Assembly (NCBI RefSeq): GCF_023223525.1
Contig: NZ_JALPRX010000015.1
Location: forward strand, 22,641 to 86,640
Length of the DNA: 64,000 nt
From: Roseomonas acroporae
GTDB lineage: Bacteria; Pseudomonadota; Alphaproteobacteria; Acetobacterales; Acetobacteraceae
Reading direction: 5' to 3'
Each line of letters begins with the position of its first letter. The stretch's first letter is position 1. A program made the position numbers and the translations under genes. Under the pieces are notes generated by a model. The model saw only the letters and a program-made list of their open reading frames with translations, made no database searches and was not told the DNA's origin. Positions 27,063 through 36,600 of this stretch are shown here, piece by piece.

Positions 27063-28060
27063 GCGTTCCTCGCGCGCTTCGCGCCGGCCGCCTTCGGCCG
27101 CAGCAGCAGCCGGGAGATGGCGAGCACGATGAAGGAGATGACGAAGAGCAGGAAGCCCAGCGCCAGCAGCGAGGCGAGCTTGAGGCTGCCCGCCGGGCTC
27201 TCGGGGAATTCCAGCGCCACCAGCGAGGCGATGGTGTTGCCCGGCCCGAACAGCGAGGTGTTGATGCGGTTGGCGTTGCCGATCACGAAGGTGACGGCCA
27301 TGGTCTCGCCGAGCGCCCGGCCGAGGCCGAGCATGATGCCGCCGACCACCGAGACCCGCGTGTAGGGCACCACCACGTTGCGCACCACCTCCCAGGTGGT
27401 GCAGCCGAGGCCGTAGGCGCTCTCCTTGTAGACGGGCGGCACGGTGGAGAAGACGTCGCGCATGGTGGCGGCGATGAAGGGCAGCACCATGATGGCGAGG
27501 ATGATCGCGGCGGTGAGGATGCCGGTGCCGAAGGGCGCGCCGGAGAAGAGCGGGCCGATCAGCGGCCACTCGCCGATCGTGTCGATGATCGGCGGCTGGA
27601 TGGTGGTGGCCATCAGCGGCACGATCACCGTGAAGCCCCACATGCCGTAGATGATGGAGGGCACCGCCGCCAGCAGCTCGATCGCCGTGCCCACCGGCCC
27701 GCGCAGCCAATCGGGGGCCAGCTCGGTCAGGAAGAAGGCGATGCCGAAGGCGAGCGGAACGGCCATGAGCAGGGCCAGGACCGAGGTCACCAGCGTGCCG
27801 TAGATCGAGACGCCGGCGCCGAACACCTCGCTCACCGGGTCCCATTCGGTGGACCAGAGGAAGGTCGCGCCGAAGGCCCGGAAGGCCGGCAGCCCGCCCA
27901 TGAACAGGCCGACGATGATGGCGCCGAGCAGGATCAGGACGAGGATGCCGGAGAGCCGGCACGCCAGCTCGAAGACGGTATCGCCGGCGGCGCCGGTGGA
28001 GCCTCCCTGGCGCGGCGGTGCCGCGGCCGGGGCGATGGTGGCTGGAGCAGCCTGCTGCAC
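27059..28060 (-). CDS. pstC: Phosphate ABC transporter permease PstC
   Basis: 333 aa inner-membrane permease. Blocks [46 protein letters not shown]-like [12 protein letters not shown], and the EAA-like [29 protein letters not shown] identify Pst[19 protein letters not shown] is also conserved. The N-terminal Ala/Pro stretch ([20 protein letters not shown]) precedes the first helix. It starts 82 bp after pstS and overlaps pstA. Confidence 0.95.
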   Translation of the reverse strand: MQQAAPATIAPAAAPPRQGGSTGAAGDTVFELACRLSGILVLILLGAIIVGLFMGGLPAFRAFGATFLWSTEWDPVSEVFGAGVSIYGTLVTSVLALLMAVPLAFGIAFFLTELAPDWLRGPVGTAIELLAAVPSIIYGMWGFTVIVPLMATTIQPPIIDTIGEWPLIGPLFSGAPFGTGILTAAIILAIMVLPFIAATMRDVFSTVPPVYKESAYGLGCTTWEVVRNVVVPYTRVSVVGGIMLGLGRALGETMAVTFVIGNANRINTSLFGPGNTIASLVALEFPESPAGSLKLASLLALGFLLFVISFIVLAISRLLLRPKAAGAKRARNA

Positions 28061-28142
28061 GTCGGGGGTTCCGATGCTGCGGGATGTCGGGGAGGGAGGG
28101 GCGCGGCTGCCCGCGCCCCATCCTGTTGCTCGGGCCGTTCGC

Positions 28143-29204
28143 TCAGGCCGTCCAGACCGGCTGGCCGTTCGGGCCCTTCACCTCGGCCTTCCAGACGGCG
28201 CGGACGGCGTTCTGCACCTGGGCGGGGAGGGGGATGTACTCCAGCTCCTGCGCGATCTTGCCGCCATGGGTGTAGGCCCAGTCGAACAGCTTCATCACGT
28301 TGAGCGAGCGCGTCGCGTCCTGCGGGTCCTTCGGCAGCAGGATGAAGGTCGGCGAGACGATCGGCCAGGTGTCGTTGCCGCCGAGGTCGATCAGGCTGGC
28401 CGCGAAGTTCGGCGCCGACCAGTCGGCGCTGGCGGCGGCGGCCTCGAAGCTCGCCATGGTCGGGGCGACGAAGCGGCCGGCCTTGTTGCGAAGCTGCGTG
28501 GTGATCAGGTGGTTCTGGGTGGCGTAGGCGTTCTCGACATAGCCGATGGCGCCGCGCGTGTTGCGCACCGTGCCGGCGATGCCGTCATTGCCGCGCGCGC
28601 CCGTGCCGGTCGGCCAGCGCACCGAGGTGGCGGCGCCGGTCTTGTCCTTCCACTCCGGCGAGACCGCCGAGAGGTAGGAAGTGAACACGAAGGAGGTGCC
28701 CGACCCGTCGGCGCGGTAGACCGGGGCGACCGCGATGTTGGGCAGGGAGAGGCCGGCATTCGCCTCGACCAGCTTCGGGTCGTTCCACTTGGTGATCTTG
28801 CCCTGGTAGATCTCGGCCAGCAGCTCGCCGGTCAGGCGCAGCTTGTTGTCCTCGACGCCCGGCACGTTCACGATCACCACGACCGAGCCCATCACCGTCG
28901 GGAACTGGAGCAGCTTGCCCTCGGCGAGCTTGTCGGCCGCGAGCGGGGCGTCGGAGGCGCCGAAATCCACGGTGCGGTTGCGGATCTGGTTCTGCCCGCC
29001 GCCGGAGCCGATCGCCTGGTAGTTGAGCTGGATGCCGATGGCGCGCTGCACCGCCTCGCCCCACTTGGCGTAGACCGGGGCCGGGAAGGTGGCGCCGGCG
29101 CCGGTGACGGCGGCGTTCTGGGCGAAGGCGGGGATGCTGCGGCCGGCGGCCAGCAGGCCCGAGGTCACGAGGCCGGTGGCCATCAGGAACGAGCGACGGT
29201 TCAC
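28143..29204 (-). CDS. pstS: Phosphate-binding periplasmic protein PstS
   Basis: 353 aa with signal peptide (NRRSFLMATGLVTSGLLAAG, then RSIPAFAQ). The mature start AAVTGAGATFPAPVYAKWGEA and phosphate-contact motifs GSGGGQNQI, DFGASDAPL and RADGSGTSFVFTSYLS are diagnostic. The start is GTG 29202-29204, with TTGGAGAGACGCC as ribosome binding site; the next in-frame ATG would cut into the signal peptide. It is first in pstSCAB-phoU-phoB and has a Pho-box-like site upstream, so induction under phosphate limitation is expected. Confidence 0.95.
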   Translation of the reverse strand: MNRRSFLMATGLVTSGLLAAGRSIPAFAQNAAVTGAGATFPAPVYAKWGEAVQRAIGIQLNYQAIGSGGGQNQIRNRTVDFGASDAPLAADKLAEGKLLQFPTVMGSVVVIVNVPGVEDNKLRLTGELLAEIYQGKITKWNDPKLVEANAGLSLPNIAVAPVYRADGSGTSFVFTSYLSAVSPEWKDKTGAATSVRWPTGTGARGNDGIAGTVRNTRGAIGYVENAYATQNHLITTQLRNKAGRFVAPTMASFEAAAASADWSAPNFAASLIDLGGNDTWPIVSPTFILLPKDPQDATRSLNVMKLFDWAYTHGGKIAQELEYIPLPAQVQNAVRAVWKAEVKGPNGQPVWTA

Positions 29205-29289
29205 GGCGTCTCTCCAAGCTGTTCGGGCGCCCGCGCCGGGTTCGGCGGGACGTGCGGCGCGGAAGCTAGGTGCGCAGCGCGACCGTCGT

Positions 29290-29318
29290 GTTGCAGTTCC
29301 GTGAAGCTTCGATGACGG
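29290..29318 (-). promoter_or_regulatory. Putative Pho box upstream of pstS
   Basis: On the minus strand three 7-mers spaced by 4 nt read CCGTCAT-CGAA-GCTTCAC-GGAA-CTGCAAC, about 86 bp before the pstS start. The PhoB consensus is CTGTCAT repeated with 4-nt spacers; the first half-site matches 6 of 7 and the others are weaker. The 11-bp phase and position favour a real PhoB site. Confidence 0.55.
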
Positions 29319-29498
29319 CCCCGCGCCGCGCGGGGCAGCCCTGCGCCCCTTTCGGCCGGCGCCGGCCGGGCCGGGTCGGATCCCTGCCGAACCGCGCCAA
29401 CAGGCTGGAAAATCTCGCTCTTTCCCGTCGCGGATGAAAGCGCGGGGGCGCCGTCGCCGCGCTGTCGCGCCGGCCACGGGATGCCGGGGTTGGCTCCG

Positions 29499-29549
29499 GG
29501 GCCGTCCGCAGGGCCGTCCGTCTGGGCCGTCCATCTGGGCCGTCCGCCT
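29499..29549. repeat. 13-bp tandem repeat between pstS promoter and a crotonase gene
   Basis: Units GGGCCGTCCGCA (29499-29510), GGGCCGTCCGTCT (29511-29523), GGGCCGTCCATCT (29524-29536) and GGGCCGTCCGCCT (29537-29549). It lies about 170 bp upstream of the Pho-box-like site and 33 bp beyond the stop of the upstream minus-strand gene. The rest of 29205-29582 shows no gene. Confidence 0.85.
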
Positions 29550-29582
29550 GGGCCGGACCGCCGGCGGGACGTGCCGGCGGCG

Positions 29583-30386
29583 TCACCCGGCCGGCCGGTA
29601 CCAGCCGGGCGGCCGCTTCTCCCGGAAGGCGGCCAGCCCTTCGCGGCCCTCGGGCGTGGCGCGCTGCATCCAGCTCTCGTGCGCCAGCAGCGCCATCTGC
29701 CGGGCATCAAGGAGCAGGCCGTTGGCCGCCAGGAAGGAATGCTTGGTGACGGCGATGGCGCCCGGCGCCGAGCGCAGCGTCTCGTCCAGGATGGCGGCGA
29801 TGCGCGCCTCCGCCCGGTCGGCCGGCACCACCTCGTGCACCAGGCCGATTCGCAGCGCCTCCCCGGCGTCGAAGCGCTCGCCGGTCAGCGCGTAGCGGCG
29901 GGTGTGGCGCAGCCCCATGGCATGGACCATGTGGGTGGAGATCGGGGTGGGGGCGACGCCGACCCGCACCTCGGTCAGGCCGAACACCGCGTCCGGCGTG
30001 GCCAGCGCCACGTCCACGCAGCAGACCACGCCGCAGCCGCCGCCGAAGCAGGCGCCGTGCACCAGGGCGAGGGTCGGTTTCGGGAACTCGTTCAGCCGCG
30101 CCATGGTGCGGGTGGTCGCCACGGAGGCGATGTAGGCCCGCTCCGGCGGGTATTCGGCGGCGCGCGCCAGCCAGTTGAGGTCGGCGCCGGCCTGGAAGTG
30201 CCGCCCGGCGCCGCGGATGACCACGGCGCGCACCGCCGCCTCCGCCTCCAGCCGGCCGAGGCCCTCGTACAGCGCGTCCAGCAATTCCTCGTTGTAGGCG
30301 TTGCCCACGGCCGGTCGGTTCAGCGTGACCGTGGCGATGCCGCGTGCATCGACCGCGACCAGGACCGGCGGTTCGGTATCCGTCAT
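29583..30386 (-). CDS. Enoyl-CoA hydratase family protein (methylglutaconyl-CoA hydratase-like)
   Basis: 267 aa crotonase. NRPAVGNAYNEELLDAL and HFQAGADLNWLARAAEY (oxyanion region with the Ala-Asp-Leu-x-Trp pattern) plus GACFGGGCGVVCCVDVALA and FGLTEVRVGVAPTPISTHM resemble methylglutaconyl-CoA hydratases of leucine catabolism (ADLxWM and EVRLGLxPAxI blocks). The usual other leucine-degradation genes are not adjacent, so the precise substrate is unproven. Its start is divergent from the DUF1194 gene. Confidence 0.85.
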   Translation of the reverse strand: MTDTEPPVLVAVDARGIATVTLNRPAVGNAYNEELLDALYEGLGRLEAEAAVRAVVIRGAGRHFQAGADLNWLARAAEYPPERAYIASVATTRTMARLNEFPKPTLALVHGACFGGGCGVVCCVDVALATPDAVFGLTEVRVGVAPTPISTHMVHAMGLRHTRRYALTGERFDAGEALRIGLVHEVVPADRAEARIAAILDETLRSAPGAIAVTKHSFLAANGLLLDARQMALLAHESWMQRATPEGREGLAAFREKRPPGWYRPAG

Positions 30387-30505
30387 GGCGTGCCTCCCAG
30401 GCTTCGTGCTGTGCTGCCGCGTGCCGTGCTGGCGCGGGCAGTGTCTCCGGGCGACGCGGCGGCGGCAACGGCGGGTGCGGGGTGGCTCGATGGCCGGAAT
30501 GGGCG

Positions 30506-31273
30506 ATGCGGCCGGATCGTGAGGGCGCCGCCCGGGGCGGCAGGATCGGGCGGCGCGCCGTGGTGGCCGGCGCCCCGCTCCTCGCCGCCGGCCGGACGCT
30601 GGCCGGTCCTGCCGCCCCGGGCGGCGCGGTGGACCTGCTGCTGGTGCTGGCGATGGATGCGAGCGGCAGCATCGACGACGCCGAGTTCCGCCTGCAGCGC
30701 CAGGGCTACGCCGAGGCGTTGACCGATCCCGCCGTGCTGGCCGCGATCGCCGGCCGGCCGGGCGGGGAGCCGAGCGGGGCCATCGCCGTCTCGGTGGTCG
30801 AATGGGGCGCGCCCGGCGGCGCGGCCACGGCGGTGGGCTGGAGGCGGGTGGGCGACGCCGCGGAGGCCCGGGCGCTGGCCACGGCGCTGCTCGCCGCGCC
30901 CCGCTCGCCGCAATCCTACAACGCCATCGGCGATGCCATCGACCACGCGGCGGCGTCGATCCGCGCCGCGCCCTTCGCGGCTTCGGCGCGGATCATCGAC
31001 ATCTCGGGCGACGGGCCCGACCTGCGCAGCCTGCGCCCGGCGGCCCAGGCGCGCGACGCGGCGGTGGCCGAGGGGATCACGGTCAACGCGCTGGCGATCG
31101 GCGGCGAGGCCCTGGCCGCGCACTACAGGCAGGCGGTGATCGGCGGCCCGGGCGCCTTCGTGCTCGTCGCCGCGGACCGGCGCGACTTCGCCCGGGCGAT
31201 CCGGGCCAAGCTGGTGCGCGAGATCGCCGCGCGGCCGGGCGCCGGTGCGGGCGGCCCGGCCATGCCGGGGTGA
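30506..31273 (+). CDS. DUF1194 (VWA-like) secreted protein
   Basis: 255 aa. A twin-arginine-like signal (GRIGRRAVVAGAPLLAAGRT) precedes VDLLLVLAMDASGSIDDAEF, a von Willebrand A-like MIDAS start (D-x-S-x-S). The DUF1194 family blocks AVSVVEWGAPG, SYNAIGDAIDHAA and RIIDISGDGPD follow, and GGPGAFVLVAADRRDFARAI is near the end. Family function is unknown; the MIDAS suggests metal-dependent ligand binding outside the cytoplasm. ATG 30506 is chosen because the signal peptide starts soon after. Confidence 0.85.
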   Translation: MRPDREGAARGGRIGRRAVVAGAPLLAAGRTLAGPAAPGGAVDLLLVLAMDASGSIDDAEFRLQRQGYAEALTDPAVLAAIAGRPGGEPSGAIAVSVVEWGAPGGAATAVGWRRVGDAAEARALATALLAAPRSPQSYNAIGDAIDHAAASIRAAPFAASARIIDISGDGPDLRSLRPAAQARDAAVAEGITVNALAIGGEALAAHYRQAVIGGPGAFVLVAADRRDFARAIRAKLVREIAARPGAGAGGPAMPG

Positions 31274-31331
31274 GGTCCCGGCACGGGCGGCCATCGCACC
31301 GGCGGCGCGCCCGCTCGCGGGCGCCCCAATA

Positions 31332-32294
31332 TCAGAGGTTCAGCCGCCCGATCAGCTCCCGGAACAGCGTCCGGTCGCGGGTGATGGCGGCATCGAAGTC
31401 GGCGCCGTTGGCGTAGGCGAAGCCGAGGTTGCTGCGCCTCAGCGCCTCCCGGAAGCCGGGCTCCTCGACCACCTGGCGGGTGATGGCGCCGAGCGTCTCG
31501 ACCACCGCCGAGGGGGTGGCGCGCGGCACGCCGAGGCCGCGCCAGGTGCCGATCACCACGTCGATGCCGCGCTCCTTCAGGGTCGGCACGTCCTCGTAGC
31601 CCGGGCCGCGCGCCTCGGCCATCGAGGCGAGCAGCCGCATCTTGCCGCCCTGGATGTGCGCGGCGGCCTCGCCGGGGCTGGTGCACATCGCGTCCACATG
31701 CCCGCCGATCAGCGCCAGCAGCCCGGGCGAGGAGCCGGGGTAGGGGACGTGCAGGAAGCGCGTGCCGGTCTTCTCCGCCATCAGCGCGCCGGAGAGGTGC
31801 CAGATCGAGCCGACGCCGGAATCGCCGAGGCTGATCTCGCCCGGCCGCCGCTTCGCGTCGGCCAGGAATTCCTCGATCGTCTTCCAGGGCGCCTCGGTGC
31901 GGACCACGATCGCGGCGGGGTCGGCGTTGAGCCGCGCCACCATGCGGAAATCGTCGGCCGAGAATCGGATCTGGTTCAGCGCCGGCAGGATGGCCAGCTC
32001 GGCGATCACCACGCTGACCTTGTAGCCGTCGGGGCGGGCGTTCAGCACCTCCTGCATGCCGATCGCGCCCGAGGCGCCGCCCCGGTTGAGCACCACGAAG
32101 GGCTGCGGCGAATGGGTGCGGGCCGCGTCGGCATAGGCACGGGCCAGGATGTCGGTGCCGCCGCCGGCCGAGGCCGGCACCACCAGCTCGACCGGCCGCG
32201 TCGGGTAGTCGGCGGCACGGGCGCTGGCGCCGGCGAGGCCGAGGGCCGCGAACGGCGCCAGCGCCAGGAACTCGGCGCGGGTGAGCGTTGGCAT
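31332..32294 (-). CDS. Bug/TctC family tripartite tricarboxylate transporter substrate-binding protein
   Basis: 320 aa. Signal peptide MPTLTRAEFLALAPFAALGL followed by AGASARA; mature start DYPTRPVELVVPASAGGGTDIL is the hallmark of Bug proteins. Ligand-pocket blocks are FVVLNRGGASGAIGMQEV, LHVPYPGSSPGLLALIGGHVDAM and the closing Asp-rich end. Such proteins bind carboxylates and are very numerous in Acetobacteraceae, mostly as orphans. No TctA/TctB genes lie nearby, so it may be an orphan receptor or use a distant transporter. Confidence 0.9.
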   Translation of the reverse strand: MPTLTRAEFLALAPFAALGLAGASARAADYPTRPVELVVPASAGGGTDILARAYADAARTHSPQPFVVLNRGGASGAIGMQEVLNARPDGYKVSVVIAELAILPALNQIRFSADDFRMVARLNADPAAIVVRTEAPWKTIEEFLADAKRRPGEISLGDSGVGSIWHLSGALMAEKTGTRFLHVPYPGSSPGLLALIGGHVDAMCTSPGEAAAHIQGGKMRLLASMAEARGPGYEDVPTLKERGIDVVIGTWRGLGVPRATPSAVVETLGAITRQVVEEPGFREALRRSNLGFAYANGADFDAAITRDRTLFRELIGRLNL

Positions 32295-32498
32295 GGACGT
32301 GCACTCCGGTGCGGTTGCCGATGCGGTAGCGGAACGCCGCCCCCCTGCCAAGTGCGGCCGGACGGGGGGAATTCCGCCCGGCCCGGCGGCCGCCGGCGCG
32401 TCGCCGGCCCCGCCGGGCGGAGGCCGGCTTGGCGCGGCGGTGCGGCTCGCCTAATTCGTGGCAGCGTCCACGGCCCACCCTGAGATCCGGAGATCCGC

Positions 32499-33194
32499 AT
32501 GACCGAGGACGCCCTGGTGCTGTTTTCCGGCGGGCAGGACAGCGCCACCTGCCTCGCCTGGGCGCTGGAGCGCTTCGGGCGGGTCGAGACGCTGGGCTTC
32601 GACTACGGCCAGCGCCACCGCGTGGAGCTGGAATGCCGCGCCGGCTTCCGCGCCGGGCTGGAAGCCGCCTTTCCCGCCTGGGCGGCGCGGCTCGGCGAGG
32701 ACCACATGCTGTCGCTCGACGCGCTGCGCGCCGTCTCCGAGACCGCGCTGACCCGCGACACCGCGATCGCCATGGGCGCGGACGGGCTGCCCAACACCTT
32801 CGTCCCCGGCCGCAACCTGATCTTCCTGACCTTCGCCGCGGCGCTCGCCTACCGGCGCGGCCTGCGCCACATCGTGGCCGGGATGTGCGAGACGGACTAC
32901 TCCGGCTATCCGGACTGCCGCGACGACACGGTCAAGGCGCTCCAGGTCGCCCTCAACCTCGGCATGGAGCGCCGCTTCGTGCTGCACACGCCGCTGATGT
33001 GGCGCGACAAGGCGGAGACCTGGCGACTCGCGGAACGGCTGGGCGGGCAGGCGCTGGTGGCGCTGGTGCGGGACCGGACCCACAGCTGCTACCTCGGCGA
33101 CCGGGCGCAGGCGCATCCCTGGGGGCGCGGCTGCGGCCATTGCCCGGCCTGCGAGCTGCGCGCCTGCGGCTGGGAACGCTACGTCGCCGCGTGA
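32499..33194 (+). CDS. queC: 7-cyano-7-deazaguanine synthase QueC
   Basis: 231 aa. It converts 7-carboxy-7-deazaguanine to preQ0 using ATP and ammonia. ATP pyrophosphatase P-loop is [15 protein letters not shown] (residues 9-23). [21 protein letters not shown] and [20 protein letters not shown] are QueC-specific. The C-terminal zinc site is CYLGDRAQ, then [17 protein letters not shown]. It lies about 6 kb from the queA-tgt-queF-queG operon and on the opposite strand. queD and queE are not in the window. Confidence 0.95.
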   Translation: MTEDALVLFSGGQDSATCLAWALERFGRVETLGFDYGQRHRVELECRAGFRAGLEAAFPAWAARLGEDHMLSLDALRAVSETALTRDTAIAMGADGLPNTFVPGRNLIFLTFAAALAYRRGLRHIVAGMCETDYSGYPDCRDDTVKALQVALNLGMERRFVLHTPLMWRDKAETWRLAERLGGQALVALVRDRTHSCYLGDRAQAHPWGRGCGHCPACELRACGWERYVAA

Positions 33195-33411
33195 TCCCCG
33201 GCCGGCGCGCCGCCCCGGACATCCTCCGTGTCGCCATGCCGGCGCGCCCGGGGCCGCGCCGGCCCCGGCCCTCCGCCGTCGCGGCGCGAAAGGCTGGTCA
33301 CAAGGGCGGGCCGGCATGCTTCTGTTGCTCCCTTCCGTCGCCCCCATCCGTCGACCGGGCGCGGCCCGTCCCGCGACCCGATGCGGCGGCCGGCACACCG
33401 AGAGGAACCGA

Positions 33412-34893
33412 ATGGCCAGGATCATCCCCGTCGACACCTTCGACTGCGTGGTGTTCGGCGCCACCGGCGACCTGACCCTGCGCAAGCTGCTGCCGGCGCT
33501 GTACCACCGCTTCCGCGACGGCCAGGCGCCCGAGGGCAGCCGGATCATCGCCGCCGCCCGCTCGGAGATGGACGACAGCAACTACCGCACCCGCGCCGAG
33601 GCGGCGCTGCAGCGGCATGTCGCGAAGGACGAGCTCGACCCGGAGCAGGTGCGCCGCTTCCTCGCCTGCCTGCACTACGCGCAGGTGGACGGCGCCGCCG
33701 AGAAGGGGTGGGAGGGGCTGCTCTCGCTGCTCGCGGAATCGCCGCCGGACCGCATCCGCGTCTTCTACCTCGCCACCTCGCCCGACCTGTACGGCCCGAT
33801 CTGCCGCAACCTCGCGGCGCACGGCGCCATCACGCCGCAGTCGCGCGTGGTGCTGGAGAAGCCGATCGGCCACGACCTCGCCTCGGCCCGCGCCATCAAT
33901 GACGAGGTGGGCAGCGTCTTCGCCGAGCCGCAGATCTTCCGCATCGACCACTACCTCGGCAAGGAGACGGTGCAGAACCTGCTGGCGCTGCGCTTCGCCA
34001 ACACCATCTTCGAGCGCCTCTGGAACGCCGACGTGATCGACCACGTGCAGATCACGGTGGGCGAGACGGTGGGCGTCGAGGGGCGCGGCGGCTACTACGA
34101 CCGCTCCGGCGCGCTGCGGGACATGGTGCAGAACCACATGCTCCAGCTCCTCTGCCTGCTGGCGATGGAGAGCCCCGTCACCTTCGGCGCGGACAGCCTG
34201 CGCGACGAGAAGCTGAAGGTGCTGCGCTCGCTCAAGCCGATGGCGCCGCACGAGGTGGAGCAGCTCACCGTGCGCGGCCAGTACATACGCGGCGCCGTGG
34301 ACGGCAGGCCGGTGGAGGGCTACCTCGCCGATCTCGGGGCCGAGGAGCCGAGCCGCACCGAGACCTTCGTGGCGCTGAAGGCCGAGCTGAACAGCCGGCG
34401 CTGGGCCAACGTCCCGTTCTACCTCCGTACCGGCAAGCGGCTGCCGCAGAAGGTCTCGGAGATCGTGGTGCAGTTCCGCGCGCTGCCCTTCACCATCTTC
34501 CCCGCCGATGCCGGCACGCTGCAGCCGAACGCGCTGATCATCCGGCTCCAGCCCGAGGAGGGCATGCGGCTGGAGATGATGACCAAGGAGCCCGGCCCCG
34601 GCGGGCTGCACCTGCGCCAGACCGGCCTCGACATCTCCTTCGAGAAGGCCTTCGGCACGCGCTACCCGGACGCCTACGAGCGGCTGCTGATGGACACGGT
34701 GCGCGGCTCCACCGTGCTGTTCATGCGGCGCGACGAGGTGGAGGCGGCCTGGGGCTGGATCGAGCCGATCCTCGATGCCTGGGAGGCCAAGGGCGACACG
34801 CCGCGCCCCTACAGCGCCGGGAGCTGGGGCCCGACCGCCTCGATCGCGCTGATCGAGCGCGACGGCCGCACCTGGCACGAGGATCTGGGCTGA
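33412..34893 (+). CDS. zwf: Glucose-6-phosphate 1-dehydrogenase
   Basis: 493 aa; oxidises glucose 6-phosphate to 6-phosphogluconolactone with NAD(P)+, entry to the pentose phosphate and Entner-Doudoroff routes. Nucleotide motif FGATGDLTLRKLLPALY (residues 15-31), active-site signature RIDHYLGKE (177-185), and VPFYLRTGKRLPQKVSEIVVQF late in the protein. ATG 33412 is preceded by GAGAGGAACCGA, a good ribosome binding site. No pgl or edd/eda genes follow, which is unusual since they often cluster. Confidence 0.96.
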   Translation: MARIIPVDTFDCVVFGATGDLTLRKLLPALYHRFRDGQAPEGSRIIAAARSEMDDSNYRTRAEAALQRHVAKDELDPEQVRRFLACLHYAQVDGAAEKGWEGLLSLLAESPPDRIRVFYLATSPDLYGPICRNLAAHGAITPQSRVVLEKPIGHDLASARAINDEVGSVFAEPQIFRIDHYLGKETVQNLLALRFANTIFERLWNADVIDHVQITVGETVGVEGRGGYYDRSGALRDMVQNHMLQLLCLLAMESPVTFGADSLRDEKLKVLRSLKPMAPHEVEQLTVRGQYIRGAVDGRPVEGYLADLGAEEPSRTETFVALKAELNSRRWANVPFYLRTGKRLPQKVSEIVVQFRALPFTIFPADAGTLQPNALIIRLQPEEGMRLEMMTKEPGPGGLHLRQTGLDISFEKAFGTRYPDAYERLLMDTVRGSTVLFMRRDEVEAAWGWIEPILDAWEAKGDTPRPYSAGSWGPTASIALIERDGRTWHEDLG

Positions 34894-35050
34894 CCGGCCG
34901 GCCCCGCGCAGCGCCCTCGCCACAGCCCCGGGCCCACAGTCCCGGATGACCCGGGGCGGCAGGGTGGTCCCGCCGCCTCTGAAGCGCTTCAGCGCCCCCG
35001 CCGCCGCGACGCGCCACAACCGCCGGGCAGCATGGACGGGAGAGGCGGCG

Positions 35051-35599
35051 GTGCGGCAGGCGGACGGCGTCTGGGTGTTCGAGCATGGCTACCTGACGGC
35101 GGGCCGGGCGGCGCTGGGCCGGGGCGGAATCGCCGCCGCCGCGGCGGCCCTGGCGCTGGCCTGGGCCCTCGGGCCGTTGCCCGGCGACCTCGTGGCCTTC
35201 GCCATCGCGATCTGCGCCGCCCTGCTGGTGTTCTCCGGATGGCGGACGCGCATCGTGCTCGATCCGACCCGCGGCGAGGCGCGCCGCAGCCGGGGCCTGT
35301 TCGGCCGGGACCTGCCGCCGGAAGCGATGCCGCTCTCGCGGCTGCGCCACATCGCGCTGGAGAAGCGGGCCGATTCCGGCAGCCCGGGACAGCCCTTCCT
35401 GAGCCAGGACCCGCCGCTGCCGCGCTACGACCTCAGCCTGGTCCGGGACGACGGCGCCTGGCGCTTCGCCTGGGACCTCGACCTGCCGGCCGCCGGGATG
35501 CTTGCCGCGGCGCTGTCGCGGGATACCGGCCTCGCCATCCACCGCGCCGAGGCGCTGGTGGACACCGCCCTCGACGGGCTCGACCTGCTGCGCGGCTGA
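35051..35599 (+). CDS. Hypothetical membrane protein
   Basis: 182 aa from a GTG preceded by GGGAGAGGCGGCG. Two adjacent hydrophobic helices (GGIAAAAAALALAWALGPLP and DLVAFAIAICAALLVFSGW) are followed by a soluble C-terminal domain with IVLDPTRGEARRSRGLFGR and LSRLRHIALEKR. That layout resembles small PH-domain-like bacterial membrane proteins but is not clearly any family. It is 157 bp downstream of zwf. An ATG at 34946 in the same frame would add 35 residues that do not look conserved. Role unknown. Confidence 0.6.
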   Translation: MRQADGVWVFEHGYLTAGRAALGRGGIAAAAAALALAWALGPLPGDLVAFAIAICAALLVFSGWRTRIVLDPTRGEARRSRGLFGRDLPPEAMPLSRLRHIALEKRADSGSPGQPFLSQDPPLPRYDLSLVRDDGAWRFAWDLDLPAAGMLAAALSRDTGLAIHRAEALVDTALDGLDLLRG

Positions 35600-35705
35600 C
35601 GGCGGCGGCCCGGCCGGTCGGCCGGAAGCCGGCGGGGCGGCCCAGCGACGGCGGCGCCGGCCCGGCCCGGCCGCCTCCGTGCCGGCGGTCCCGCCGGCTG
35701 CCCGG

Positions 35706-36524
35706 TCAGGACGCGAGCTGATCCACCCGCACGCGCACGGTCAGCCTTTCGCCGCCCGTCGCGATGCGGAAGCCGCGCACCGGCGCCGCCTCGGAATAGT
35801 CGAGGCCGGACGCGACGCGCAGATGCTCCTGGCCGACTCGCTGGCGGCTGGTGGTGTCGAAGCCGACCCAGCCGGTGCCTTCGAGCCAGAGCTCGGCCCA
35901 GGCATGCGAGCCGACCTCCTCGACGTCGTTCCGGCCCGGCCAGACATAGCCGCTGACATAGCGCGCCGGCAGGCCGATCAGCCGCGCCGCCGCGCACAGG
36001 ATGTGCGCATGGTCCTGGCAGACGCCGGCGCCGGCCTTCAGCGCCTCGGCGGCGCTGGTGCCGGTATCGGTCACGCCGGCCCGGTAGGTGACGCGGTCGG
36101 CGACGGCCGCCACCAGGCGTTCGGCCAGGGCCTGCGGCGTCGCGTCCGGCGCCGCGCCGCGGACCTCGCGCGCCAGCCCCTTGATCGCGGCGTCCGGCGC
36201 GGTGAGGGGGGTCTCGCGGACGTAGTAGGCGACCGGCAGCGTCTCGGTGGCGCCGGCCGCCACGCCGGCGGTGTCGTGCGTGTCGACCTCGCCCTCCACG
36301 CTGATCACCATCCCGGTGTGCGCGCCGCGATGGGTCAGCAGGTGGGTGAGGTTGCCGTAGCCGTCGGTGAAGGCCGGCAGCGGCGCGGTGCGCTCGCCGC
36401 GCACGCGCCAGCCGAGGACGGTGAGGCCGTCGTAGTTCTGCGGCGTCAGCCGGATCGCCTGCACGGTCAGCGTGGCCGGCTCGGCGAAGGCGTAGGTGGT
36501 GGTATGGCGAACGCGAAGGCGCAC
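35706..36524 (-). CDS. Transglutaminase-like family protein
   Basis: 272 aa. N-terminal beta-rich domain (VRLRVRHTTTYAFAEPATLT, then VQAIRLTPQN) is the bacterial transglutaminase-like N domain. The catalytic core has AGAGVCQDHAHILCAAARLIGLPARYVSGYV (Cys), EVGSHAWAELWLEGTGWVGFDTTS (His and Asp), so the Cys-His-Asp triad is complete. GTG 36522-36524 with GCAGGGGATCCC before it is chosen because starts further up overlap the alpha-E gene. It is third in an operon with an alpha-E protein and a circularly permuted ATP-grasp protein; likely a peptidase or transamidase acting on peptides (family-level inference). Confidence 0.9.
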   Translation of the reverse strand: MRLRVRHTTTYAFAEPATLTVQAIRLTPQNYDGLTVLGWRVRGERTAPLPAFTDGYGNLTHLLTHRGAHTGMVISVEGEVDTHDTAGVAAGATETLPVAYYVRETPLTAPDAAIKGLAREVRGAAPDATPQALAERLVAAVADRVTYRAGVTDTGTSAAEALKAGAGVCQDHAHILCAAARLIGLPARYVSGYVWPGRNDVEEVGSHAWAELWLEGTGWVGFDTTSRQRVGQEHLRVASGLDYSEAAPVRGFRIATGGERLTVRVRVDQLAS

Positions 36525-36600
36525 GATGGGATCCCCTGCTCTGGCGCGGCGTGCCCCGGCCCACTCGGGGATCCGGGCCGCCGCCATGCCGCGTTGCCGC

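Noticed and set aside
31332..32294. Complete tripartite tricarboxylate transporter
   Set aside because: Only the binding protein is present. No TctA or TctB membrane subunit lies nearby, so a full transporter cannot be claimed.
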